Part shown: positions 48,455 through 56,909 of the stretch, piece by piece
Layout of the letters: each line of letters begins with the position of its first letter
Numbering within the stretch: the stretch's first letter is position 1
Assembly (NCBI GenBank): GCA_018668255.1
Contig: JABISZ010000038.1
Location: forward strand, 1 to 64,000
Reading direction: 5' to 3'
Length of the DNA: 64,000 nucleotides
DNA from: Pseudomonadota bacterium
GTDB taxonomy: Bacteria > Pseudomonadota > Gammaproteobacteria > Ga0077536
Translations under genes and position numbers: made by a program
Notes under the pieces: model-generated
Told to the model about the DNA's origin: nothing
The model's database searches: none
Seen by the model: the letters and a program-made list of their open reading frames with translations, nothing else

Positions 48455-48705
48455 AAACCCAAGCGCTACAATCTATGAGGCGCGCATTATTCTTGCTTTT
48501 ATGATTTAGCGCTTTTAAAGTCGATTTAGGGCCGTCGCGTTGACGATCTGGCTGGACGTATTTGGAGTTTGCTTATCTAAATTCTTTATTGTGGGGCTTT
48601 GCTCAAGAACGAAATGCTATGATTTAAGTGATCTGAAGAAAACCCTTTTATATCAGGATACCTCGTCGAGGTACTTGAAACTTAGGGAATTTAATTGAAG
48701 AGTAA

Positions 48706-48781
48706 TGGTGGGCCGTGTAGGATTTGAACCTACGACCATCGGATTAAAAGTCCGGTGCTCTACCAACTGAGCTAACGGCCC
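48706..48781 (-). tRNA. tRNA-Lys(UUU)
   Basis: A complete 76-nt tRNA with encoded CCA on the minus strand. The acceptor stem GGGCCGT pairs with ACGGCCC, the D loop contains AGTTGGTAGA, the anticodon loop is CTTTTAA with TTT, and the T arm has GTTCAAATCC. It matches the E. coli tRNA-Lys layout, including the GGGxCGTTAGCTCAG 5' end. Its 3' end faces the island, whose far edge holds a truncated copy. Confidence 0.97.
48719..48759. repeat. attachment-like direct repeat, right copy (41 nt)
   Basis: The counterpart of 42472-42512, lying inside the intact tRNA-Lys gene. It is identical over 41 nt. Homology extends with few mismatches to the CCA end (48706) on one side and stops at about 48762 on the other. 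Confidence 0.88.
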
Positions 48782-48916
48782 TTCAATTAAAAGTGATCAT
48801 ATAAAAGCAACTTGATATAGTATTCCATCTTATGAAAGAAGCCTAAGCTTGCGATAGCTATCTTCATTAGACGTAATTTTACATCCGCGTTGGTGCGCAT
48901 TCTATTGCACTTTCCC

Positions 48917-48959
48917 AAGTAGGCCAAGTGGATTTTATCGAAGTAGGCCAAGTGGATTT
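48917..48959. repeat. short tandem duplication, period 24 nt
   Basis: AAGTAGGCCAAGTGGATTT occurs at 48917-48935 and again at 48941-48959 with 5 nt between. Only two copies exist. It lies in the gap between tRNA-Lys and fmdB, upstream of the fmdB start by about 64 nt. It may be a recent slippage duplication. Confidence 0.75.
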
Positions 48960-49022
48960 CTCAGAGAAGTTTTTCTAGAACGGCTTCCAGTACTTTATAT
49001 TGCAAACACATAGGAATAAGTA

Positions 49023-49355
49023 ATGCCAATTTATGAATATCAATGCCAAGTATGCGGTAATAAGTGCGAAATTATGCACCGTATGAGTGAGGGGCCGTCA
49101 AGAGATTGTAGCGAGTGCGGATCGGCTAACTTGAAAAAATTGATCTCTGCCGTAGGGTTTAAATTGAAAGGGACTGGATGGTATGAGACCGACTTCAAAC
49201 ACAGCGGAAGCGATAAAAACAAAGACGAGGGGAGTAAAACCTCAGGAAAAGAAAGTTCTTCTTCCGAAGATAAGAAATCTAGCGGTACAAAAAATGAGAC
49301 TACAGGTAAATCCGCGAGCGTTAAATCCAGTAGTGTCGCAAAGTCGTCCGAATAA
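49023..49355 (+). CDS. FmdB family zinc-ribbon protein
   Basis: A 110-aa protein with an N-terminal FmdB/CxxC zinc ribbon: MPIYEYQCQVCGNKCEIMH with C8 and C11, then C29 and C32 in RDCSECGSA, and GFKLKGTGWYETDF. The tail from about residue 65 is low-complexity lysine/serine-rich. Such proteins often precede aspS; the role is unknown, with early links to formamidase regulation. No membrane segment. Confidence 0.88.
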   Translation: MPIYEYQCQVCGNKCEIMHRMSEGPSRDCSECGSANLKKLISAVGFKLKGTGWYETDFKHSGSDKNKDEGSKTSGKESSSSEDKKSSGTKNETTGKSASVKSSSVAKSSE

Positions 49356-49390
49356 GACGTGAATTTATGGTGTCTCATTGCACCAGACCC

Positions 49391-49396
49391 AAGGAG
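49391..49396 (+). promoter_or_regulatory. strong Shine-Dalgarno of the aspS leader ORF
   Basis: AAGGAG lies 8 nt upstream of ATG 49405, an ideal arrangement for that 13-codon ORF. The real aspS ATG at 49450 has no such motif nearby, so ribosomes recruited here may reach aspS by coupling. Confidence 0.55.
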
Positions 49397-49404
49397 TACG
49401 TATC

Positions 49405-49446
49405 ATGCACGGATCCTTAAGCCCTCAAATTTTTAGTGTTATTTAG
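49405..49446 (+). CDS. 13-codon leader ORF upstream of aspS
   Basis: Encodes MHGSLSPQIFSVI followed by TAG, which ends 3 nt before the aspS ATG and is in the same frame. AAGGAG precedes it at good spacing. It contains no aspartate codons, so classical Asp attenuation is not suggested. The arrangement implies translational coupling or termination-reinitiation. It could equally be the remnant of an N-terminal extension closed by a stop codon. Confidence 0.4.
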   Translation: MHGSLSPQIFSVI

Positions 49447-49449
49447 CCC

Positions 49450-51225
49450 ATGAGAACTCACTACTGCGGTACTATAAACGAAAAATTAATCGATGAAGAA
49501 GTTGTATTGTGCGGCTGGGTGCATCGCAGGCGCGACCACGGTGGGGTAATCTTTATAGATTTAAGAGATCGGACAGGGATAGCACAGGTGGTCATTGATC
49601 CTGATACTCCTGATAGTTTTAAATTGGCTGAATCGGTGAGAGGTGAATATGTTTTGTCTATCTCAGGTAAAATTCGAAACCGACCGTCGGGAACCACAAA
49701 CCAAGATATGCCAACAGGAATGGTGGAGGTTTTAGTTTCCACCCTTACTGTTTTAAACCAATCAAAAACCCCTCCTTTCCAACTTGATGATGAAAATGTT
49801 CATGATGATGTCAGGTTAAAATATCGATATATAGACCTGCGGACTGAACGGATGCAGAAAAACCTGATGCTGCGGGCTAAGTTGAGTCGGGTATTTCGGA
49901 GTTATCTTGACGAAACGGGTTTTCTGGAAGTTGAGACGCCTATTTTAACAAAAGCGACCCCGGAAGGTGCGCGTGATTATCTGGTTCCAAGTCGGACACA
50001 TCCAGGTCAATTTTTTGCTTTACCGCAGTCGCCGCAGCTCTTTAAGCAGTTGTTAATGATGTCAGGACTGGATAGATATTATCAAATTGTAAGGTGTTTC
50101 AGGGATGAGGACTTGCGTGCTGACAGGCAGCCGGAGTTCACACAAGTAGATATCGAGGTCTCATTCACCGACGAGCTTTCTATTATGAAGATGATGGAGG
50201 CTATGGTTTGTAAAATCTTCACCTCGATTTTGAATATTGAGATACCAGCTCCTTTTTTGCGTATGACTTATGCTGAGGCGATGAGTGACTATGGTTCTGA
50301 CAAACCTGATCTCAGAAACCCTTTGAGGTTGACTGAAGTCGGAGATCTTTTGCTAGATACTGATTTCAAAGTGTTCTCAGGCCCAGCAAAGAGTGAAAGT
50401 GGCCGCGTGGCAGCAATGCGCATTCCTAATGGCTGTGGGCTTTCCAGAAAGCAGTTAGATGAATATGCTACTTTTGTTGCCCGTTATGGAGCAAAAGGTC
50501 TTGCGTATATCAAAGTGAATGATATCGACTCTGGTTCAGAGGGCCTACAATCCCCCATCGTAAAATTTTTGGATCCGAAAATTGTAAGTGATTTGCTGAA
50601 AAGAGTAGGCTGCGTTAGTGGCGATCTGGTTTTTTTTGGGGCAGATGAAGCGACGATTGTTAATGCTTCACTAGGTGCGTTGAGAGATAAAGTTGCCAGT
50701 GACATGTCCTTGTTAGAAGACGACTGGCGGTTCCTGTGGGTTGTGGACTTTCCTATGTTCGAATGGGATGCCGCTTCGAAGAGATGGAGCGCGCTTCATC
50801 ATCCTTTTACTGCTCCCAAGGATGACATCGATGAAGTAGTTCGAGAACCTAGCAAGGCAATTTCTCGCGCCTACGATATGATACTGAATGGATGTGAAAT
50901 TGGAGGAGGATCAATTAGAATCCACCAATCTGAAGTTCAGAGTAAAGTATTTGACCTGGTAGGCATGAGCGAAGAAGAGGCCGATGAAAAATTTGGATTT
51001 CTTACCGACGCCTTGCAATATGGGTGCCCTCCACATGGAGGAATTGCTTTTGGATTGGATCGATTGGCTATGTTAATGGCCGGAGAACAATCAATTAGAG
51101 AGATGATTGCCTTCCCTAAAACGCAGTCTGCTGGTTGTTTGCTCACGTCAGCCCCCAGTGAAGTCGGCATAAAGCAGCTTCAAGAGCTCTCTATCAAGGT
51201 CAAAAAGCTTATTAAACTAGACTAA
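49450..51225 (+). CDS. aspS: aspartyl-tRNA synthetase, probably non-discriminating
   Basis: A 591-aa bacterial-type class II synthetase: N-terminal OB-fold ([20 protein letters not shown]), motif 1 around [20 protein letters not shown], motif 2 [14 protein letters not shown], an inserted GAD domain (about 290-420), and motif 3 [13 protein letters not shown]30 in RRRDHG is the residue associated with non-discriminating enzymes that also charge tRNA-Asn (as in Pseudomonas aeruginosa), where E. coli has leucine. This would require a GatCAB amidotransferase. The start is set by the conserved MRTHYCG, although no ribosome-binding site is visible. Confidence 0.96.
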   Translation: MRTHYCGTINEKLIDEEVVLCGWVHRRRDHGGVIFIDLRDRTGIAQVVIDPDTPDSFKLAESVRGEYVLSISGKIRNRPSGTTNQDMPTGMVEVLVSTLTVLNQSKTPPFQLDDENVHDDVRLKYRYIDLRTERMQKNLMLRAKLSRVFRSYLDETGFLEVETPILTKATPEGARDYLVPSRTHPGQFFALPQSPQLFKQLLMMSGLDRYYQIVRCFRDEDLRADRQPEFTQVDIEVSFTDELSIMKMMEAMVCKIFTSILNIEIPAPFLRMTYAEAMSDYGSDKPDLRNPLRLTEVGDLLLDTDFKVFSGPAKSESGRVAAMRIPNGCGLSRKQLDEYATFVARYGAKGLAYIKVNDIDSGSEGLQSPIVKFLDPKIVSDLLKRVGCVSGDLVFFGADEATIVNASLGALRDKVASDMSLLEDDWRFLWVVDFPMFEWDAASKRWSALHHPFTAPKDDIDEVVREPSKAISRAYDMILNGCEIGGGSIRIHQSEVQSKVFDLVGMSEEEADEKFGFLTDALQYGCPPHGGIAFGLDRLAMLMAGEQSIREMIAFPKTQSAGCLLTSAPSEVGIKQLQELSIKVKKLIKLD

Positions 51226-51312
51226 CGTTTTTTTAATAGACTGTTTTTTCCTCACAAGCTTGGCATCAATGCTGCTATACGTTGTAGACTGATGAGATTG
51301 AGATAGCCGGGT

Positions 51313-52392
51313 ATGAGAGACCGAATGCGAACTAATGAAACTAATATCGTCGACTACTTATCTGATTTGCCCCCTGTTCATCACGAGGTTCTTAACAAGG
51401 ATCGACAAGAACAGCTAACGGGCGAGATTGGAGATCTGTTATTGGAGCGAGACGCCGTTTTGGTAGCTCATTATTACACTGATGGCACAATTCAGTCTTT
51501 GGCAGACAGCTCTGGCGGCTATGTTTCTGACTCACTGGATATGGCGCGATTTGGTCGTGAGCATGAAGCGAAGACGTTAGTAGTCGCGGGAGTGAGGTTT
51601 ATGGGAGAGACCGCAAAAATTCTGAGTCCGGAGAAAACTATTCTTACCCCTGATTTGAGTGCGAACTGCTCGTTAGATTTAGGCTGTGATCCGGGCGAAT
51701 TTGCTGCTTTTTGCGATCAACATCCTGATCGCACTGTGGTGGTCTACGCAAATACCAGTGCTCGAGTGAAGGCGCGGTCAGACTGGATGGTAACTTCTGG
51801 TAGCGCTCTAGATGTGGTTAATTTTCTTCACGAGAAAGGGGAGAAAATCTTATGGGCTCCAGATAAGCATTTAGGTAATTATATCGAGTCTCAGACTGGA
51901 GCGGATATGCTTCTCTGGAATGCCTCTTGTGTTGTGCATGATGAGTTCAAAGGGGAGGGGCTTGCCAACATGCGACTTGAGTATCCAGATGCGCGCGTTC
52001 TCGTGCACCCTGAGTCTCCTGCAAGCGTAATTGCTCAAGCTGATTATGTCGGATCTACCTCAGGCTTGATAAGTCAGGTACGAGAGTCGAGCGCTGAAAC
52101 CTTTATTGTCGCGACCGATAAAGGCATTTTTCATAAAATGCGAGCGGTCGCACCTACTAAGATACTTTTGGAGGCCCCTACGGCAGGAAAAGGTGCGACG
52201 TGTCGTAGCTGTGCTGAGTGTCCTTGGATGGCGATGAACAGTTTGGTAAAAATCCGAGATGTTTTACGAGATGGCTCAAATGAAATCGTTGTTCCTTTTG
52301 ATATAGCGCGGCAAGCTCGTATCCCGATTGAGCGCTTGTTAGAATTTTCTAAGAAGAGAAAGATAGTTGTTATTGGGAATAATGATGCGTGA
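51313..52392 (+). CDS. nadA: quinolinate synthase
   Basis: Makes quinolinate from iminoaspartate and dihydroxyacetone phosphate for NAD synthesis, using a [4Fe-4S] cluster. The 359-aa protein shows [16 protein letters not shown] near 51, the cysteine in [19 protein letters not shown], and the [13 protein letters not shown] motif near the C-terminus; three cluster cysteines are present. nadD is at 35319. nadB is not in the window. Confidence 0.95.
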   Translation: MRDRMRTNETNIVDYLSDLPPVHHEVLNKDRQEQLTGEIGDLLLERDAVLVAHYYTDGTIQSLADSSGGYVSDSLDMARFGREHEAKTLVVAGVRFMGETAKILSPEKTILTPDLSANCSLDLGCDPGEFAAFCDQHPDRTVVVYANTSARVKARSDWMVTSGSALDVVNFLHEKGEKILWAPDKHLGNYIESQTGADMLLWNASCVVHDEFKGEGLANMRLEYPDARVLVHPESPASVIAQADYVGSTSGLISQVRESSAETFIVATDKGIFHKMRAVAPTKILLEAPTAGKGATCRSCAECPWMAMNSLVKIRDVLRDGSNEIVVPFDIARQARIPIERLLEFSKKRKIVVIGNNDA

Positions 52393-52464
52393 AGAAGCCA
52401 TCCCATCAGTTTTGCCTTCAAATTATTTTATTACATACGTTTTCTAGGAGAGATCGACGCAATC

Positions 52465-53217
52465 ATGGCAGGTCATAGTAAGTGGGCAAATATTCAGCAT
52501 AAGAAAGGTAAAACCGATGCTAAGCGCGGGAAATTATTTACTCGACTTATCAGAGAAGTTACGGTCGCCGCTCGTCTAGGCGGAGCGGATGTAAAGGCTA
52601 ACCCTAGATTGCGGTCAGCTATTGAGACAGCGTTGTCGGCGAACATGGCGAAAGATACTGTAGAGCGTGCTGCTGCTAGAGGTGCCGGAGATCTTGCTAG
52701 CGATAGCTATGAAGAACTCCGTTATGAAGGCTATGGACCTCATGGTGTCGCGGTAGTTGTAGATTGTATGACTGATAATCGCAATAGGACTGTTGCCGAG
52801 ATTAGGCATGCGTTTTCGAAGTGTGGCGGAAAGCTAGGTACGGACGGATCGGTTTCGTATTTGTTTCAAAAAATTGGATATCTTTCATTTGGGTCTGAGA
52901 TAGATCAAGATGCTCTAATGGACGCTGCGATAGAAGCTGGAGCCGATGATGTATTGGTTGGGGATGATGGAGGCCAGGAAATTTTGATCAACCCTGACGA
53001 TTTTCACGCTGTTGCGAGCGATATTTTAGCTGCTGGATACGTTCCGGAGACACAAGAAGTAACTCTAAGAGCCGACACAACTGTTGAGTTAGAGTTAGAG
53101 CAAGCTGAAAAAATGATGTATTTTATCGACATGCTTGAGGAGTTAGATGATGTGCAAAAAGTTTATTCTAATGCAGAGATATCAAATCAGGTCTTAGACG
53201 CTCTTGGGGCTTCTTAG
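52465..53217 (+). CDS. YebC/PmpR family regulatory protein
   Basis: A 250-aa protein with the YebC/TACO1 start MAGHSKWANIQHKKGKTDAKRGKLF and GPHGVAVVVDCMTDNRNRTVAE in domain 2. Family members act as transcription regulators and, per more recent work, as translation factors that help ribosomes through proline-rich stretches. It directly precedes ruvC (15-nt gap) in the usual yebC-ruvC-ruvA-ruvB order. Confidence 0.94.
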   Translation: MAGHSKWANIQHKKGKTDAKRGKLFTRLIREVTVAARLGGADVKANPRLRSAIETALSANMAKDTVERAAARGAGDLASDSYEELRYEGYGPHGVAVVVDCMTDNRNRTVAEIRHAFSKCGGKLGTDGSVSYLFQKIGYLSFGSEIDQDALMDAAIEAGADDVLVGDDGGQEILINPDDFHAVASDILAAGYVPETQEVTLRADTTVELELEQAEKMMYFIDMLEELDDVQKVYSNAEISNQVLDALGAS

Positions 53218-53232
53218 TGTGTTAGGCCTTTT

Positions 53233-53736
53233 GTGTCGTTAATTCTTGGAATTGACCCGGGTTCGCAAATTACGGGATACGGCCTCGTAGAAGCGCTTAG
53301 TGGGAAGATTCGTTGCGTTGACTACGGTTGCATTAAGCTCGGGACGGGGAGAGTGGAGCTTCGCTTGGCGACACTCTTTCAAGAGTTATTAGATCTTGGC
53401 GCCAAGTACCAGCTCGTTGAAGTTGCCATAGAAAAAGTTTTTGTAGGTAAAAGTGTCTCTTCTGCACTGAAGCTTGGTCAAGCTCGCGGAGTCGCGCTAA
53501 TGTTTGCAGGCAGAGAAGGGCTTCCAACTTTTGAATATTCTCCTACTGAAATAAAAAAAGCTACAGTGGGCCGAGGACATGCCGATAAGGCACAGGTACA
53601 GCATATGATGAAAGTACTTTTAGGCTTGCAGTCGATTCCACCTCCGGACGCTGCTGATGCACTTGCAGTAGCGATCTGTCACGCTCATACTTCTAGATTC
53701 ACCGGTCGATTATCTGATTTTGGAGCGGAGCAGTGA
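53233..53736 (+). CDS. ruvC: Holliday junction resolvase RuvC
   Basis: Cleaves Holliday junctions symmetrically. The 167-aa RNase H-fold nuclease has the four acidic residues D8 (LGIDPGS), E67 (VAIEKVF), D139 and D142 (PPDAADALA), each one position after the E. coli numbering. GTG start. It overlaps ruvA by 4 nt. No LexA-like box is evident upstream, since it follows yebC closely. Confidence 0.96.
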   Translation: MSLILGIDPGSQITGYGLVEALSGKIRCVDYGCIKLGTGRVELRLATLFQELLDLGAKYQLVEVAIEKVFVGKSVSSALKLGQARGVALMFAGREGLPTFEYSPTEIKKATVGRGHADKAQVQHMMKVLLGLQSIPPPDAADALAVAICHAHTSRFTGRLSDFGAEQ

Positions 53737-54326
53737 TAGGGCGTATCTCAGGAGTTTTAGTTGAAAAAGCTGCACAAAAAATTGTCATCGATTGTCTTGG
53801 GTTAGGCTATGAACTCGAGACTTCTCTTACCACCTTTTTAAAGCTACCTGACCTGGGACAGAAAGTTTCATTGCACACGCACCTCACTATCAGAGATGAT
53901 GCACACCTTCTTTATGGGTTTTCCAGTGAGAGTGAGAGAGGATTGTTTCGGAGTTTGCTCAAAGTAAATGGGGTGGGGACTAAAGTTGCCTTGGTGATTT
54001 TGTCTGGTATGGATGCTTTGTCGTTTGCGAATTGTGTGCATAACGAAGATGTGGCGCGTTTGAGTTTATTGCCTGGTTTAGGGAAAAAAACTTCAGAAAG
54101 ACTAATTGTTGAAATGCGAGACCGAGTATCTGACTTTGTAGGAGAGGAAACCGATGGAGCTGGTTCTAAGCTCGCCAGAGATTGTGCAGCTGACGCGATT
54201 AGCGGGCTAGTTGCGCTAGGTTATAAAGCGCAAGAAGCCAGTAAATATGTTCACGCAATTGATGCCGGTGATTTGACGAGCGAAAATATTATTCGTGAAG
54301 TGCTGAAAAAACTGGTAAAAAAATGA
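53733..54326 (+). CDS. ruvA: Holliday junction branch migration protein RuvA
   Basis: A tetrameric junction-binding protein that loads RuvB. The 197-aa protein has an N-terminal OB fold (MIGRISGVLVEKA, HTHLTIRDDAHLLYGF), helix-hairpin-helix motifs (LLKVNGVGTKVALVILSG and LSLLPGLGKKTSERLIVEM) and the C-terminal domain that binds RuvB (ADAISGLVALGYK). GTG start overlapping ruvC. ruvB begins 15 nt downstream. Confidence 0.96.
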   Translation: MIGRISGVLVEKAAQKIVIDCLGLGYELETSLTTFLKLPDLGQKVSLHTHLTIRDDAHLLYGFSSESERGLFRSLLKVNGVGTKVALVILSGMDALSFANCVHNEDVARLSLLPGLGKKTSERLIVEMRDRVSDFVGEETDGAGSKLARDCAADAISGLVALGYKAQEASKYVHAIDAGDLTSENIIREVLKKLVKK

Positions 54327-54341
54327 TATTTGGTAACGACG

Positions 54342-55379
54342 ATGTCTGAATCTGAGCGCTTGATTACCGGAGCACCTATGCGGGACGACCGTGAGATGGA
54401 GCCATCTATTCGTCCTCAACTGTTGGTGGACTACATAGGCCAGACTAGCGTCCACGAGCAAATGGAAGTTTTTATTGGAGCTGCGAAGAAGCGAAATGAG
54501 GCGTTAGATCACGTTTTGATTTCTGGGCCACCTGGCTTGGGGAAGACTACTCTGGCGAACATTATCGCTAATGAAATGGGCGTTCAGCTGCGTCAAACAT
54601 CGGGGCCAGTATTGGAAAAGGCAGGTGACTTAGCCGCCCTATTGACTAACCTAGAACCCCATGATGTTTTGTTTATTGACGAGATTCATAGACTCAACCC
54701 TTTGGTAGAAGAGGTTCTCTACCCCGCGATGGAAGACTACCAGCTAGATATCATGATTGGGGAAGGTCCCTCCGCAAGGGCGATAAAGCTAGATTTGCCA
54801 AAATTCACACTGATTGGTGCAACTACTAGAGCGGGACTATTAACGTCTCCATTCAGAGATAGGTTTGGTATTTCACAGCGATTGGAGTTTTATTCGGCGC
54901 AGGATCTAGCCCTGATTATTCATAGATCGGCTGGGATTTTAAATGTGAACATAGATCCGGAAGCAAAAGTGGAGCTGGCTAGACGTTCGCGAGGGACGCC
55001 CCGTATTGCTAACCGGCTGCTTAGAAGGGCTAGAGACTTTGCTGAGATGAAAGGAGATGGAAAGTTAACTGGCGACGTCGCTAGTAAGGCGTTGGACATG
55101 TTAAATGTTGATGCTAATGGCTTGGATACTATGGATCGTAATCTGTTACTTGCAGTCATGGAGAAGTTTGACGGGGGACCAGTTGGAATTGATAGCCTTG
55201 CTGCCGCAATAAGTGAAGAGAAGGGTACTATAGAAGATGTTATAGAGCCCTACCTGATACAACAGGGGTTCTTAATGCGCACACCTCGTGGCCGTGTTGT
55301 GACGTCTCAGACGTGGCAACACTTCGGAATAACACCCTCACAGCACAGTAATACTTTTAGAGACGAACAACTTTCGTAG
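54342..55379 (+). CDS. ruvB: Holliday junction DNA helicase RuvB
   Basis: The AAA+ motor for branch migration. From ATG 54342 it has 345 aa, with [11 protein letters not shown], Walker [12 protein letters not shown], Walker [10 protein letters not shown], sensor 1 GATTRAG, and the C-terminal winged helix ([15 protein letters not shown]). The open frame extends to TTG 54330, four residues longer. ybgC follows within a few bases. Confidence 0.97.
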   Translation: MSESERLITGAPMRDDREMEPSIRPQLLVDYIGQTSVHEQMEVFIGAAKKRNEALDHVLISGPPGLGKTTLANIIANEMGVQLRQTSGPVLEKAGDLAALLTNLEPHDVLFIDEIHRLNPLVEEVLYPAMEDYQLDIMIGEGPSARAIKLDLPKFTLIGATTRAGLLTSPFRDRFGISQRLEFYSAQDLALIIHRSAGILNVNIDPEAKVELARRSRGTPRIANRLLRRARDFAEMKGDGKLTGDVASKALDMLNVDANGLDTMDRNLLLAVMEKFDGGPVGIDSLAAAISEEKGTIEDVIEPYLIQQGFLMRTPRGRVVTSQTWQHFGITPSQHSNTFRDEQLS

Positions 55380-55383
55380 ATGT

Positions 55384-55794
55384 GTGGTAAGAATGAAGGG
55401 TGAATCTATTTTTAGGGTTTATTATGAGGATACTGATGCGGGAGGTATTGTTTATCACGCTAATTATTTGCGATTTATGGAGCGTGGAAGGGCAGAATGG
55501 CTTAGATCTTTGGGGCTTGATCAAAACATATTAAAAACAGATTACAGTATCTTATTTGTTGTCGTGAAGTCTGAGATATATTACAAAAGCCCCGCCCGAC
55601 TTGACGATCAGATAAAGGTTTTTACGGAGGTAAAACAGTTGAAAAGAGCGAGTGTTATTTTTGCGCAGAGGATCGAGAATTCTCTAGTTGAGCTATGCAT
55701 GGCTAATAATGTCGTGGCTTGTGTCGATTCTAAGAGTCTTGTGCCGAAGCGAATTCCAGATCAGTTACTAGGTATCTTTACGAATGGAGACTGA
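55384..55794 (+). CDS. ybgC: Tol-Pal associated acyl-CoA thioesterase YbgC
   Basis: A hotdog-fold 4-hydroxybenzoyl-CoA-type thioesterase, probably acting on short acyl-CoA or acyl-ACP. It has 136 aa from GTG 55384 (ATG 55393 is equally plausible). YYEDTDAGGIVYHANYLRFMERGRAEWL holds the catalytic aspartate and conserved residues. It starts the Tol-Pal operon and overlaps tolQ by 11 nt. Confidence 0.94.
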   Translation: MVRMKGESIFRVYYEDTDAGGIVYHANYLRFMERGRAEWLRSLGLDQNILKTDYSILFVVVKSEIYYKSPARLDDQIKVFTEVKQLKRASVIFAQRIENSLVELCMANNVVACVDSKSLVPKRIPDQLLGIFTNGD

Positions 55795-56461
55795 TCTATC
55801 AATTCTCAGTTTGATTTGGGGGGCTAGCTCATTAGTAAAAGTAGTGATGCTTTTGTTGTTAGGAGCCTCTTTTGTTTCATGGGCTATTATTTTTGCTAAA
55901 CGACATTTGATTCTGCAGGTTAGAGACGACATGTTGATTTTCGAGGATGAGTTTTGGGGTACCGATGATCTTACGGAGTTGTACAATACTGTTTCCCAGG
56001 ACTTCTCCGGCAAAGGCAATGTGATGCAATCCGTTTTCGAAGCCGGCTTTAGGGAGTTTATGCGACTTCGGGAACAGCAAGGATTGTTGCCGTCCGAAAT
56101 ACTTAGTGGTTCGGAGAGAGCTATGAAAGTAGCGTTAGGGCGAAGCCTTGAAGCCTTGGAGACGGACTTACCAAAGTTAGCCACTATCGGATCAGTAAGC
56201 CCTTATATAGGACTTTTTGGCACAGTCTGGGGGATCATGAATTCTTTCCAAGCCCTAGGTAACGTCAATCAAGCAACTCTTGCGATGGTGGCTCCAGGGA
56301 TATCAGAGGCTCTTATCGCAACAGCGATGGGTCTTTTTGCTGCTATTCCGGCTGTTATCGGGTTCAATAGTTTCTCCACTAGAATTGACCATATTTATGG
56401 TAGATCAGAACTTTTCATTGAGGAATTTTTGGCAATATTACAGCGACAGGCTAGAGATTAA
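55784..56461 (+). CDS. tolQ: Tol-Pal motor subunit TolQ
   Basis: An inner-membrane proton-channel subunit homologous to ExbB and MotA, powering TolA for outer-membrane constriction and lipid transport. The 225-aa protein has three transmembrane helices (about 16-36, 130-152 and 165-190) with YIGLFGTVWGIMNSF and ISEALIATAMGLFAAIPAVIGFN in the last two. It overlaps ybgC and precedes tolR by 9 nt. Confidence 0.96.
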   Translation: METDLSILSLIWGASSLVKVVMLLLLGASFVSWAIIFAKRHLILQVRDDMLIFEDEFWGTDDLTELYNTVSQDFSGKGNVMQSVFEAGFREFMRLREQQGLLPSEILSGSERAMKVALGRSLEALETDLPKLATIGSVSPYIGLFGTVWGIMNSFQALGNVNQATLAMVAPGISEALIATAMGLFAAIPAVIGFNSFSTRIDHIYGRSELFIEEFLAILQRQARD

Positions 56462-56470
56462 GGAAGCGCT

Positions 56471-56896
56471 TTGAACACGAGACAGCGGAGTCGCCGGAAA
56501 CTAATGTCTGAGATTAATGTGGTCCCTTATATAGATGTAATGCTAGTCTTGTTAGTCATCTTTATGGTCACGGCCCCATTGGTAACTCAAGGAGTAAAAA
56601 TCACACTTCCGCAGGTGCCTTCGAAAATAATCCCTTCTGAGCAGAGCGAACCGATAATTGTTACGGTCGACTCCCAAGGGAGCTTGTATGTTGATGTAGG
56701 AGAAAGCACTGAGACGGCTATTACAGAAGAAATGCTGATTACTCGCGTAGCAGCTATTATTAAGTACCGTCCTGGTTCACAGTTTTTACTGAGGGGTGAT
56801 GAAGCTGTAGATTATGGGCGTGTAGTTCGCGTGATGGCATTAATTCAGGGCGCTGGCGTTGAGAGTGTTGGCCTCATTACGCAGTCACCAAGGTAG
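56471..56896 (+). CDS. tolR: Tol-Pal motor subunit TolR
   Basis: The ExbD-like partner of TolQ. The 141-aa protein has one N-terminal helix (about 18-38) carrying the essential aspartate in YIDVMLVLLVIFMVTAPL, preceded by EINVVPYID. The periplasmic domain ends in VMALIQGAGVESVGLIT. Starts with TTG 56471, with AGGAAG 4 nt upstream. It is followed by tolA after 13 nt. Confidence 0.95.
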   Translation: MNTRQRSRRKLMSEINVVPYIDVMLVLLVIFMVTAPLVTQGVKITLPQVPSKIIPSEQSEPIIVTVDSQGSLYVDVGESTETAITEEMLITRVAAIIKYRPGSQFLLRGDEAVDYGRVVRVMALIQGAGVESVGLITQSPR

Positions 56897-56909
56897 GATT
56901 GCCTTGAAA

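Larger units (their letters stand above)
42459..48781. mobile_element. tRNA-Lys-bounded genomic island, no integrase seen
   Basis: The interval between the partial and intact tRNA-Lys copies has the geometry of an element inserted at a tRNA 3' end: the intact gene is reconstituted at one edge and a truncated 3' copy marks the other. The cargo is five plus-strand genes (amidohydrolase, small DUF6616-like protein, Tat-exported amine oxidase, an unrecognised protein and an NTF2-fold protein) with unusually wide gaps (361 and 327 nt) compared with the tightly packed core genes outside. No integrase, excisionase, transposase or origin is recognisable, so it appears immobilised or was mobilised in trans. 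An alternative is an ancient tRNA segment duplication. Confidence 0.68.
48691..48790. repeat. inverted repeat flanking the tRNA-Lys gene
   Basis: TTAATTGAAG (48691-48700) and CTTCAATTAA (48781-48790) are perfect inverted 10-mers enclosing the tRNA; the last pair includes the first tRNA base. In the precursor RNA they could extend the acceptor stem beyond a short bulge. Confidence 0.6.

Noticed and set aside
48659-48673. Transcription terminator for tRNA-Lys
   Set aside because: The palindrome has a single-base loop and no T tract on the tRNA strand.
48917-48959. CRISPR-like repeat
   Set aside because: Only two copies with a 5-nt spacer; no cas genes anywhere in the window.
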